A DNA stretch of 18,584 nucleotides from Rhodoferax sp. UBA4409 (GTDB lineage Bacteria > Pseudomonadota > Gammaproteobacteria > Burkholderiales > Burkholderiaceae_C). Positions 1-6,273 of the stretch are shown here, piece after piece (within the stretch, counting starts at the first letter, position 1; every line of letters begins with the position of its first letter). Location: contig DGQR01000024.1 in the NCBI GenBank assembly GCA_002390825.1, forward strand, positions 1 through 18,584, written 5' to 3'. Below the pieces are notes generated by a model. The model did not search any database, was not told where the DNA came from, and was given only the letters and a program-made list of their open reading frames with translations. The translations under genes and the position numbers were made by a program.

Positions 1-207
1 GAGAAGATCCGCGACCAGATCGCTCAGTTTACAATCGAGGGCGATTTGCGCCGCGAAACAACGATGAACATCAAGCGTTTGATGGATATCGGTTGCTATC
101 GTGGATTCCGTCACCGCCGCGGTTTGCCGATGCGCGGTCAGCGCACACGTACCAACGCACGTACACGCAAAGGCCCACGTAAGGCTGCTGCGTCTTTGAA
201 GAAATAA
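1..207 (+). CDS. rpsM: 30S ribosomal protein S13, C-terminal part (partial at window start)
   Basis: The frame is open from base 1 to a TAA at 205-207, directly followed by TAG, and gives 68 residues. They match the C-terminal half of S13: a region with RRETTMNIKRLMDIG, then CYRGFRHRRGLPMRGQRT and a lysine-rich tail ending SLKK. S13 sits in the head of the small subunit and contacts tRNA and 16S rRNA; the basic tail reaches toward the P site. Roughly the first 50 residues lie outside the window. It is the first visible gene of the alpha operon, 19 bp upstream of rpsK. Codon use (CGT, GTT) is that of a highly expressed gene. Confidence 0.97.
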   Translation, partial: EKIRDQIAQFTIEGDLRRETTMNIKRLMDIGCYRGFRHRRGLPMRGQRTRTNARTRKGPRKAAASLKK

Positions 208-226
208 TAGGGATTGAGAGACCACT

Positions 227-631
227 ATGGCAAAGGCTCCCGCTAATAACGCAGCACAACGTGTTCGCAAAAAGGTTCGCAAGAACGTTGCTGACGGCAT
301 TGCACACGTGCACGCTTCGTTCAACAACACCATCATCACCATTACGGACCGTCAAGGCAACGCTTTGTCCTGGGCCTCGTCCGGTGGTCAGGGTTTCAAG
401 GGTTCGCGTAAATCCACTCCGTTCGCTGCTCAAGTAGCGTCTGAAGTGGCTGGTCGTGCAGCTCTGGAACAAGGCATTAAGAACCTCGACGTCGAGATCA
501 AGGGCCCAGGCCCAGGTCGTGAGTCTTCGGTTCGTGCCTTGGCAGCATTGGGTATCCGCATCAATATGATTGCTGACGTTACTCCTGTGCCGCACAACGG
601 TTGCCGCCCTCAAAAGCGCCGCCGTATCTAA
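227..631 (+). CDS. rpsK: 30S ribosomal protein S11
   Basis: This 134-aa protein is full length for the family (about 130). Recognisable S11 blocks are HVHASFNNTIITITDRQGN near residues 27-45, SSGGQGFKGSRKSTPFAAQ near 51-69, and the C-terminal VTPVPHNGCRPQKRRRI. S11 forms part of the platform of the 30S subunit near the 3' end of 16S rRNA. The ATG follows a modest GA-rich ribosome-binding site (ATTGAGAG) and lies 19 bp after rpsM, so the two are co-transcribed. A stable hairpin follows in the gap before rpsD. Confidence 0.98.
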   Translation: MAKAPANNAAQRVRKKVRKNVADGIAHVHASFNNTIITITDRQGNALSWASSGGQGFKGSRKSTPFAAQVASEVAGRAALEQGIKNLDVEIKGPGPGRESSVRALAALGIRINMIADVTPVPHNGCRPQKRRRI

Positions 632-648
632 TCTCAACCAAGCCCACC

Positions 649-670
649 GCCACCAACTTTTGTTGGTGGC
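649..670 (+). promoter_or_regulatory. Perfect 9-bp hairpin between rpsK and rpsD
   Basis: GCCACCAAC (649-657) pairs perfectly with GTTGGTGGC (662-670) around a TTTT loop, 18 nt after the rpsK stop and 42 nt before the rpsD start. No T tract follows, so it is not a standard terminator. It may be an RNA stability or processing signal, or a protein-binding element. S4 is the known autoregulator of this operon in E. coli, where it acts near rpsM, so a role for S4 here is only a guess. Confidence 0.55.
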
Positions 671-712
671 TTGCGCGTTTCTACGCGTCAGATGACATAA
701 AAGGAAGTTCAA

Positions 713-1336
713 GTGGCACGTTACCTCGGCCCCAAGGCCAAACTATCTCGCCGTGAAGGCACGGACCTGTTTCTGAAGAGCGCTCGCCGTTCTATCGCAG
801 ACAAGGCTAAATTCGATTCCAAACCAGGTCAGCACGGCCGCACTTCTGGTGCACGTACCTCCGATTACGGTTTGCAATTGCGCGAAAAGCAAAAAGTCAA
901 ACGCATGTACGGCGTTTTGGAGCGCCAATTCCGCCGTTATTTTGCTGAAGCCGACCGTCGTCGCGGAAACACAGGTGCGAACCTGATGGTTTTGCTGGAG
1001 TCCCGTTTGGATAACGTGGTTTACCGTATGGGCTTCGGTTCTACACGTGCAGAAGCGCGTCAGCTGGTGTCTCACAAAGCGATGACCGTGAACGGCGCGC
1101 CTGTGAACATCCCTTCCTACATGGTAAAGGCTGGTGACGTTATTGCTGTTCGCGATAAGTCCAAAAAGCAAAACCGTATCGTTGAAGCTCTCCAATTGGC
1201 CCAGCAAGTTGGTTTGCCAGCATGGGTGGAAGTGAACGTTGAGAAGGCTGAAGGTACATTTAAGACTGTTCCTGACCGTGACCAGTTCGGTGCTGACATC
1301 AACGAATCGCTGATCGTTGAATTGTATTCCCGCTAA
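713..1336 (+). CDS. rpsD: 30S ribosomal protein S4
   Basis: This 207-aa protein matches S4. The N-terminal MARYLGPKAKLSRREGTDLFL is followed by the S4 RNA-binding domain around residues 97-160 (LESRLDNVVYRMGFGSTRAEARQLVSHKAMTVNG), and it ends in the typical ESLIVELYSR. S4 is a primary assembly protein of the 30S subunit and in E. coli a translational repressor of its own operon. The start is GTG at 713: it is preceded by AAGGAAG at a good distance, and the protein then starts MARYLGP as in other bacteria. The N-terminal zinc-binding cysteines found in some S4 proteins are absent, so this is a C-minus type. Confidence 0.98.
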   Translation: MARYLGPKAKLSRREGTDLFLKSARRSIADKAKFDSKPGQHGRTSGARTSDYGLQLREKQKVKRMYGVLERQFRRYFAEADRRRGNTGANLMVLLESRLDNVVYRMGFGSTRAEARQLVSHKAMTVNGAPVNIPSYMVKAGDVIAVRDKSKKQNRIVEALQLAQQVGLPAWVEVNVEKAEGTFKTVPDRDQFGADINESLIVELYSR

Positions 1337-1360
1337 TTTTTTCGGGTTTTTGTAATCGTT

Positions 1361-1388
1361 CCTTTGCTACGGGGCACCGTGGCAAAGG
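1361..1388 (+). promoter_or_regulatory. 12-bp hairpin between rpsD and rpoA
   Basis: CCTTTGCTACGG (1361-1372) pairs with CCGTGGCAAAGG (1377-1388) around a GGCA tetraloop, with a single G-U pair in 12. It begins 24 nt after the rpsD stop and ends 54 nt before the rpoA start. No oligo-T follows, so it is more likely a processing, stability or translational control element than a terminator. Confidence 0.55.
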
Positions 1389-1442
1389 TACTTCACCAGC
1401 CTTACCGATGTAACGAGTCGGGGGTATTGAGAGGAAGTTTGC

Positions 1443-2432
1443 ATGCAAAACAATTTGTTGAAGCCAAAGTCGATCAGCGTTGAACAGCTTGGATTGAATC
1501 GTGCGAAGGTGGCCTTGGAGCCTTTCGAGCGCGGTTACGGACACACACTCGGCAACGCGCTGCGTCGTGTTCTGTTGTCGTCTATGCCAGGCTTTGCTGC
1601 GACAGAGGTGACAATCGCAGGCGTGTTGCATGAGTACTCTTCGATTGATGGTGTTCAAGAAGATGTTGTTAACATTTTGTTGAACCTCAAAGGCGTTGTC
1701 TTTAAGTTGCACAACCGCGAAGAAGTCACATTAAGTTTGCGTAAGGACAGCGAAGGTGTAGTCACTGCCGCTGACATCCAGACTCCACATGATGTAGAAA
1801 TTATCAACCCTGAGCACGTCATTGCGAACCTGTCACATGGTGGCAAGCTCGACATGCAAATCAAGGTTGAAAAAGGCCGCGGATACGTTCCGGGAAGCAT
1901 GCGTCGCTATGCTGACGAGCCAAGCAAGTCCATTGGCCGTATTGTGTTGGATGCGTCTTTTTCTCCAGTTCGTCGCGTAAGCTACACAGTCGAGAGCGCT
2001 CGCGTAGAGCAACGCACTGACTTGGACAAACTCGTGGTCGAGATTGAGACCAACGGTGCAGTGACCGCTGAAGACGCAGTTCGCGCTTCCGCTAAAATCT
2101 TGGTCGAGCAATTGGCAGTGTTTGCCCAGCTGGAAGGCAGCGAATTGGATGCGTTTACTGCTCCAGTTCCCCGCGGCAATACGCAATTCGATCCGATCTT
2201 GCTGCGCCCAGTGGATGAATTGGAACTCACAGTCCGCTCTGCGAACTGCTTGAAGGCCGAGAACATTTACTATATCGGTGACCTGATTCAGCGAACCGAA
2301 AACGAGTTGCTCAAAACGCCAAACTTGGGTCGTAAGTCCCTGAATGAGATCAAGGAAGTTTTGGCTTCCCGTGGTTTGACTCTTGGAATGAAGTTGGAAA
2401 GCTGGCCTCCAGCTTCCCTCGAGAAGCGTTAA
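1443..2432 (+). CDS. rpoA: DNA-directed RNA polymerase subunit alpha
   Basis: This 329-aa protein has the normal bacterial length. The N-terminal dimerisation and assembly domain covers about residues 1-235 and includes FERGYGHTLGNALRRVLLSSMPG and the VEKGRGYVP segment. After a linker, the C-terminal DNA- and activator-binding domain (about 250-329) contains LTVRSANCLKAENIYYIGDL and the helix-hairpin-helix part TPNLGRKSLNEIKEVLASRGL. The alpha dimer nucleates polymerase assembly and reads UP elements. The ATG follows GAGGAAG. It lies 106 bp after rpsD with a 12-bp hairpin in the gap, and is the usual fourth gene of the alpha operon. Confidence 0.99.
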   Translation: MQNNLLKPKSISVEQLGLNRAKVALEPFERGYGHTLGNALRRVLLSSMPGFAATEVTIAGVLHEYSSIDGVQEDVVNILLNLKGVVFKLHNREEVTLSLRKDSEGVVTAADIQTPHDVEIINPEHVIANLSHGGKLDMQIKVEKGRGYVPGSMRRYADEPSKSIGRIVLDASFSPVRRVSYTVESARVEQRTDLDKLVVEIETNGAVTAEDAVRASAKILVEQLAVFAQLEGSELDAFTAPVPRGNTQFDPILLRPVDELELTVRSANCLKAENIYYIGDLIQRTENELLKTPNLGRKSLNEIKEVLASRGLTLGMKLESWPPASLEKR

Positions 2433-2438
2433 TAAATT

Positions 2439-2489
2439 GAACCCTGCGAAGGGTTCCGTGCATCGGACAGTACCTGATACGGCTGTCTG
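2439..2489 (+). promoter_or_regulatory. Two small hairpins between rpoA and rplQ
   Basis: GAACCC (2439-2444) pairs with GGGTTC (2451-2456). CGGACAG (2464-2470) then pairs with CTGTCTG (2483-2489) with one G-U. Both lie in the 80-bp gap before rplQ, whose own ribosome-binding site (AAGGAAAT) stays unpaired downstream. They look like mRNA structure within the operon; no T tract follows. Confidence 0.4.
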
Positions 2490-2512
2490 TTAAATAACTG
2501 AAGGAAATTAAA

Positions 2513-2908
2513 ATGCGTCACGGACACGGTTTACGTAAATTGAATCGCACTAGCTCACATCGTTTGGCGATGTTGCGCAACATGATGAACTCGCTCATTC
2601 AGCACGAGGCCATCAAAACTACAGTGCCTAAGGCCAAAGAGCTACGCCGCGTGGTGGAGCCTATGATCACTTTGGCTAAAGAAGCAACCGTTGCAAATCG
2701 CCGTTTGGCATTTGACCGTTTGCGCGATCGCGATAGCGTGACCAAGCTGTTTGACGTGCTTGGCCCCCGTTTCAAGGCTCGTCCTGGTGGTTACACACGC
2801 ATCTTGAAGATGGGTTTCCGCGTGGGTGACAATGCGCCTATGGCTTTGGTCGAATTAGTTGAACGTTCTGAAGAAGTTTCTGCAACTTCTGAAGAAACCA
2901 AGGTTTAA
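2513..2908 (+). CDS. rplQ: 50S ribosomal protein L17
   Basis: This 131-aa protein has the canonical L17 N-terminus MRHGHGLRKLNRTSSHRLAML followed by RNMMNSLIQHE and TTVPKAKELRRVVEP. It then has the GPRFKARPGGYTRILK block near residues 83-98, and a short acidic tail (EEVSATSEETKV) that varies between species. L17 lies near the exit tunnel of the 50S subunit. The ATG is preceded by AAGGAAATTAAA. It is the last protein gene of the alpha operon and is followed 22 nt later by tRNA-fMet. Confidence 0.98.
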   Translation: MRHGHGLRKLNRTSSHRLAMLRNMMNSLIQHEAIKTTVPKAKELRRVVEPMITLAKEATVANRRLAFDRLRDRDSVTKLFDVLGPRFKARPGGYTRILKMGFRVGDNAPMALVELVERSEEVSATSEETKV

Positions 2909-2913
2909 TGGGT

Positions 2914-2919
2914 TATAAT
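2914..2919 (+). promoter_or_regulatory. Possible -10 element for tRNA-fMet
   Basis: A perfect TATAAT lies 11 nt upstream of the first tRNA base, so transcription could start about 5 nt before the tRNA. No good -35 is seen at the expected distance: the best candidates fall inside the end of rplQ and match weakly. The tRNA could equally be transcribed by read-through from rplQ. Confidence 0.45.
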
Positions 2920-2930
2920 TAAAGTCTTGA

Positions 2931-3007
<77 letters not shown>

Positions 3008-3033
3008 ATAGACACGTGGTACACCACGACAGC

Positions 3034-3060
3034 AAAGGCTCACTTCGGTGGGCCTTTTTT
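3034..3060 (+). terminator. Intrinsic terminator after tRNA-fMet
   Basis: AAAGGCTCAC (3034-3043) pairs with GTGGGCCTTT (3048-3057) around a stable TTCG tetraloop, with one T-G pair in ten. A run of six T follows (3055-3060). It begins 27 nt after the tRNA and should end transcription of the tRNA and of the alpha operon. A minor hairpin CGTGG/CCACG lies just before it (3015-3028). Confidence 0.9.
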
Positions 3061-3183
3061 GTTTATGGCACAATTTCGGGCCGTTTGAGGGGTAAGAGCT
3101 CGTTCTTCCCCCTTGACCAGTACTCCGTTCGCTTACGCAGTATCCCCACCCCAAGCGTGAATAGCTTGATTTTGAGAAGTTAG
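3061..3183 (+). other. Gap after the terminator with one hairpin
   Basis: No gene is seen here. GGGGTAAGA (3089-3097) pairs with TCTTCCCCC (3104-3112) around GCTCGT with one mismatch, extendable by an A-T and a G-T pair, and is followed by TTGACC. The hairpin could be a weak terminator or part of the leader of the small gene downstream. I found no convincing promoter hexamer pair. Confidence 0.35.
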
Positions 3184-3420
3184 ATGGCCAAATCACCGAC
3201 CAAAGACACCATCGTAAATGATGGTCTGAATTACAAGTCCAAAGCAGGAGGCTCACCGTTCCTCGAGTCTTCTTATCTCGGGGCCGCGACTATGTCTTGT
3301 TTTCTATGTGGGAAGCATCGTTCACGTCAGTTCCTTAAAACACGTAAGTTGATCGGGAAGTCACACACCGTTTGTGCACCTTCCTGTAAAGAGCTGGCTG
3401 AGCAAGAAGCTAAGCAATAA
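3184..3420 (+). CDS. Small Cys-rich putative zinc-binding protein, uncharacterised
   Basis: This is a 78-aa ORF with a possible metal site: C39-x2-C42 with H45 nearby, then C64-x3-C68 (CFLCGKH and CAPSC). The middle is basic (HRSRQFLKTRKLIGK), so nucleic-acid binding is plausible but unproven. The start is uncertain. The ATG at 3184 has only a weak GAGAAG upstream. The in-frame ATG at 3292 would give a 42-aa protein that begins MSCFLC and keeps all four cysteines. It ends 39 bp before the next gene on the same strand and may be co-transcribed with it. I do not recognise a named family. Confidence 0.6.
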   Translation: MAKSPTKDTIVNDGLNYKSKAGGSPFLESSYLGAATMSCFLCGKHRSRQFLKTRKLIGKSHTVCAPSCKELAEQEAKQ

Positions 3421-3459
3421 CATGCGCAAGATCAAGCTTGTCCTTGGGCAAGGCTTCTG

Positions 3460-4260
3460 ATGATTTCCCCTACGCTCCAAGTGGTTCAAGACCGGCTTTC
3501 TGGTGAGCTTGAGCGCCTCTACGGCCTGCAGGCCTATGCGGAGGCAAAGGGATTCAGTCAAGATGATTCCAGAGTTCTCATTCTGCAACTGAGCAAGCCG
3601 AGCGAATGGTCATCTCTTGCAGTTTTATGGCACGCCTTCGTTAGTGAATGGGGGATGCCGGCCCCCGCTATCGCCGTTAATGGCCGCGATGGCATTCAGA
3701 TTTGGTTTTCGTTATCCCAACCTGCTTCAAGCAGTATGTGCGAACGCTTTCTGATGGCGTTGCGTGAACGATTTCTGGACGGACTACCCCAAGACCGGGT
3801 CTCTTGGTATCCGAGTTCTGAGCCTCTGAGCGAGCATGGTAGTAGCCTGTTTACCGCAGTGCCCGCCTGCATGTCGGGAACAGACCATTGGTCCGCCTTT
3901 GTTACACGGGACCTAGCAGCTGTTTTTGGCGACGAGCCTTGGGTCGATGTCCCCCTGGTGCGCGACCAACAAGCCGAAATTCTTTCCCGGCTGTCGCCCA
4001 TGACTCGGGCGCAGATGGACTTCGTACTTGAGCAGCTGGACGCTACGAACTCTTTGGGCCGAAAAGATGCGGCACCATATATGACAGAGCGCTCTGATGG
4101 GTCAGACCGGCGAAACGGAGTGGGCCCACTATCAGAATGGCTAGGACCTGCCGAATTCCTGTGGGCTGTCATGAACAATACGTCGCTCCCTGTGGGCGAA
4201 CGCATTGAAGCTGCAAAAGCGCTGCTGCCTTATCCTGAGAGCCATTGGAAACGGGGCTAG
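3460..4260 (+). CDS. Uncharacterised protein, possible degenerate AEP primase-like fold
   Basis: This 266-aa protein belongs to no family I can name with certainty. The order of segments recalls the archaeo-eukaryotic primase domain of TOTE-type proteins. There is a hydrophobic strand RVLILQLS (38-45) followed by W50, where the family has its catalytic DFD. Next come AIAVNGRDGIQIWFSLSQPAS (70-90), resembling the SG-x-G-x-H-x-W motif, then WYPSS (116-120), then GSSLFTAVP (127-135) and SAFVTRDL (145-152). The DxD and the His are absent here (Q80 replaces His), so no polymerase activity is expected. The last 35 residues (FLWAVMNNTSLPV, RIEAAKALLPY) form a separate helical piece reminiscent of phage packaging-type proteins. 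The ATG is preceded by AAGG at -10. Its stop overlaps the stop of the convergent sbtA-like gene. Confidence 0.8.
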   Translation: MISPTLQVVQDRLSGELERLYGLQAYAEAKGFSQDDSRVLILQLSKPSEWSSLAVLWHAFVSEWGMPAPAIAVNGRDGIQIWFSLSQPASSSMCERFLMALRERFLDGLPQDRVSWYPSSEPLSEHGSSLFTAVPACMSGTDHWSAFVTRDLAAVFGDEPWVDVPLVRDQQAEILSRLSPMTRAQMDFVLEQLDATNSLGRKDAAPYMTERSDGSDRRNGVGPLSEWLGPAEFLWAVMNNTSLPVGERIEAAKALLPYPESHWKRG

Positions 4261-5240
4261 GTCCACGCGCCAGTGACTCGGAAGGCTACGTACACGTACA
4301 ACGGGATTCCGATCACGAGATTGAGCGGCAGCGTGATCCCCAATGACATGCCTAGGTACAAGGCGGAATTTGCTTCAGGCATGGAATGTTTCAGCACCGC
4401 AGGTACGGCAATATAAGACGCACTCGCCGCCAGCACCATCAAAAGTGCCAAATCTCCAGCCTTGATTCCCAAGCCATACCCCAGCACTAGCGCCAATGCG
4501 GCATGGACCAACGGTGCGCTCAGGGCGTATACGTAGATCCACGGCGTCTGCCCCCTCAACTTGGGCAAGTTCCTGGCCGCGCTAACGCCCATGTCTAGCA
4601 AGAAAAATGCGAGCATTCCCTTGAAAAGATTTCCGGTGAAGGGTTCCATGGCCAGCTTGCCTTCTTGACCTGTCAACAATCCAATTGCGATTGAGCCCAG
4701 GAGCAGAAATTGTGCGCCGTCCGTTAACGACTCATGAAGAACCCCTTTGAAGCCCATAGGTGCGACTGCCTGAGGCCCGGGCTGGACGGCAAGCTTGCTC
4801 CGCATCTTGCTTGCCAGTGCAATCGCAAAAATGATCGCAGGTGACTCCATCAGCGCCATCGCGGCAGCCATATGGCCACCAAAGGCAAGGTTGCGACCCT
4901 CCAGATACTGGATCGCGGTAATGAAGGTCACCGCACTCACTGAGCCGTAGGTGGCGGCTACGGCAGCCGCATCAAACGGCGCTATGAGCGTGCGCATGTA
5001 CAAGAAGCTCAGTGCCGGAATGATCACTGCCAAGAGCAAGGCCAACCCCAGCGCCAAACCCACCTCGCTGCCAAAACCAGACTGAGAAAGTGCAAATCCA
5101 CCCTTCAAGCCGAGTGCCATCAGCAAATAGAGCGCCAGGAAGCGGGACACTTGGGGAGGAATTTCAAGATTCGACTTTAGAAATCCAGCGGTCAAACCTA
5201 GCAAAAAAAACAAAATGGCCGGATCGAGTAAAGCTTGCAT
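4257..5240 (-). CDS. sbtA: Sodium-dependent bicarbonate transporter, SbtA family
   Basis: This 327-aa polytopic membrane protein looks like SbtA (formerly DUF897), which couples Na+ entry to bicarbonate uptake in cyanobacteria and many proteobacteria. Typical segments are LLDPAILFFLLGLTAGFLKSNLEIP at the N-terminus, TYGSVSAVTFITA, MALMESPAI before the central loop, FKGMLAFFLLDMGVSAA, and SASYIAVPAVLK near the C-terminus. It has about ten hydrophobic segments in two similar halves. I chose the ATG at 5240, preceded by TAGGTG and beginning MQALLDPAI. An upstream in-frame extension to 5447 would run through the divergent LysR gene and adds an unlikely Cys-rich leader. No sbtB (PII-like partner) is adjacent. 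The divergent LysR gene is the likely regulator. Confidence 0.88.
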   Translation of the reverse strand: MQALLDPAILFFLLGLTAGFLKSNLEIPPQVSRFLALYLLMALGLKGGFALSQSGFGSEVGLALGLALLLAVIIPALSFLYMRTLIAPFDAAAVAATYGSVSAVTFITAIQYLEGRNLAFGGHMAAAMALMESPAIIFAIALASKMRSKLAVQPGPQAVAPMGFKGVLHESLTDGAQFLLLGSIAIGLLTGQEGKLAMEPFTGNLFKGMLAFFLLDMGVSAARNLPKLRGQTPWIYVYALSAPLVHAALALVLGYGLGIKAGDLALLMVLAASASYIAVPAVLKHSMPEANSALYLGMSLGITLPLNLVIGIPLYVYVAFRVTGAWT

Positions 5241-5331
5241 TGCACACCTACAGAAAGAGTTCTGCGATGGTACGAACAAGCATGCATAAGGCAAAATCAA
5301 AAATAATCGAACTGAACATAGGCTAAAAACT
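5241..5331. promoter_or_regulatory. Divergent control region of sbtA and the LysR gene
   Basis: This 91-bp AT-rich spacer separates two divergent genes and should hold both promoters and LysR operators. The clearest dyad is CATAG (5317-5321) and CTATG (5330-5334), separated by 8 bp; its right arm contains the LysR start codon. Binding there would suit autorepression. No pair of promoter hexamers stands out. Confidence 0.5.
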
Positions 5332-6225
5332 ATGAACATCACATTCCGCCAACTCAAGACATTTCTGGCCCTGGCCGAGCACTGCAGCATCACCGAAGCC
5401 GCGCGGGCTATGCATGTCACCCAACCCACTGTTTCAATGCAACTCAAAGAGATGGCAGAGATTGTGGGTTTGCCGCTCTATGAGGTCACGGGCAAAAAGC
5501 TGCAGCTCACCGAAGCCGGTCGTGAGCTCGAAAACACGGCCAAGAACCTTCTGGACGAGTGGGATCGCTTCAAACAAGCCATCGCTGCCCAAAAGGGTTT
5601 AACGGCAGGTCGATTACGCCTCTCCGTAGTCAGCACTGCCAAGTATTTCACGCCACGCTTGTTGGGCGATTTCTGTCGTATGCACCCTGATGTTGAGATC
5701 TCGCTCGAGGTACTCAACCGCGATGGCGTGGTGCAGCGCTTGCGCGACAACGTGGACGACCTCTACATCATGTCCAAACCCCCGGTTGATATTGACGCGG
5801 TAATCCACGCCTTTCTGCCCAACCCCTTGGTGCTCATTGCGCCCGTAGGCCATGCCTTGGCAGGACGAACGCATGTCATGCTGGCGGACCTCCACGCAGA
5901 GCGATTTGTTCTGCGGGAGAAAGGCTCAGGAACGCGGCTCACCACCGATGCCCACTTTGCGAAGCACCATTTTGTGCCCCGGCTGCGTCTTGAAATGGGC
6001 AGTAACGAGGCGCTCAAGCAGGCCGTTGCAGGCGGGCTAGGCTTGTCGGTGGTGTCACAGCATGCGCTAGGCCCTGACCTTGCAGGCCAAGGCCTCACTG
6101 TGCTGGGGGTGGAGGGGTTTCCTGTGGAGTCCAACTGGTACACCGTGCACCTCCGGGGCAAGCGACTCTCCCCATTGGCTACGGCCTTCATGCAATACCT
6201 CGACCACTTCGCAGCCAAGGCCTAA
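5332..6225 (+). CDS. LysR-family regulator, CmpR/CbbR-like
   Basis: This 297-aa protein has the usual LysR length. The winged helix-turn-helix is at about residues 4-63 (FRQLKTFLALAEHCSITEAARAMHVTQPTVSMQLKEM), and a type 2 periplasmic-binding effector domain starts near 92 (LRLSVVSTAKYFTPRLLGDF). The GLTAGRLRLSVVSTAKYF and DDLYIMSKPP segments resemble CbbR and CmpR, the regulators of carbon fixation and bicarbonate uptake genes. Divergent placement from an SbtA-type transporter supports that role. In this family the effector is usually a carbon-metabolism intermediate, which is not visible from sequence. The ATG lies inside an inverted repeat, which suggests autoregulation. Confidence 0.92.
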   Translation: MNITFRQLKTFLALAEHCSITEAARAMHVTQPTVSMQLKEMAEIVGLPLYEVTGKKLQLTEAGRELENTAKNLLDEWDRFKQAIAAQKGLTAGRLRLSVVSTAKYFTPRLLGDFCRMHPDVEISLEVLNRDGVVQRLRDNVDDLYIMSKPPVDIDAVIHAFLPNPLVLIAPVGHALAGRTHVMLADLHAERFVLREKGSGTRLTTDAHFAKHHFVPRLRLEMGSNEALKQAVAGGLGLSVVSQHALGPDLAGQGLTVLGVEGFPVESNWYTVHLRGKRLSPLATAFMQYLDHFAAKA

Positions 6226-6273
6226 GGAGTTCCAGCACCTACAATCCAGCCCTTTTGCGTAGGCATACCCGGT

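Noticed and set aside
5241..5447. Longer start for the bicarbonate transporter (ATG at 5447)
   Set aside because: It would overlap the divergent LysR gene by over 100 bp and add 69 Cys/Ser-rich residues that SbtA proteins do not have. ATG 5240 gives the normal N-terminus.
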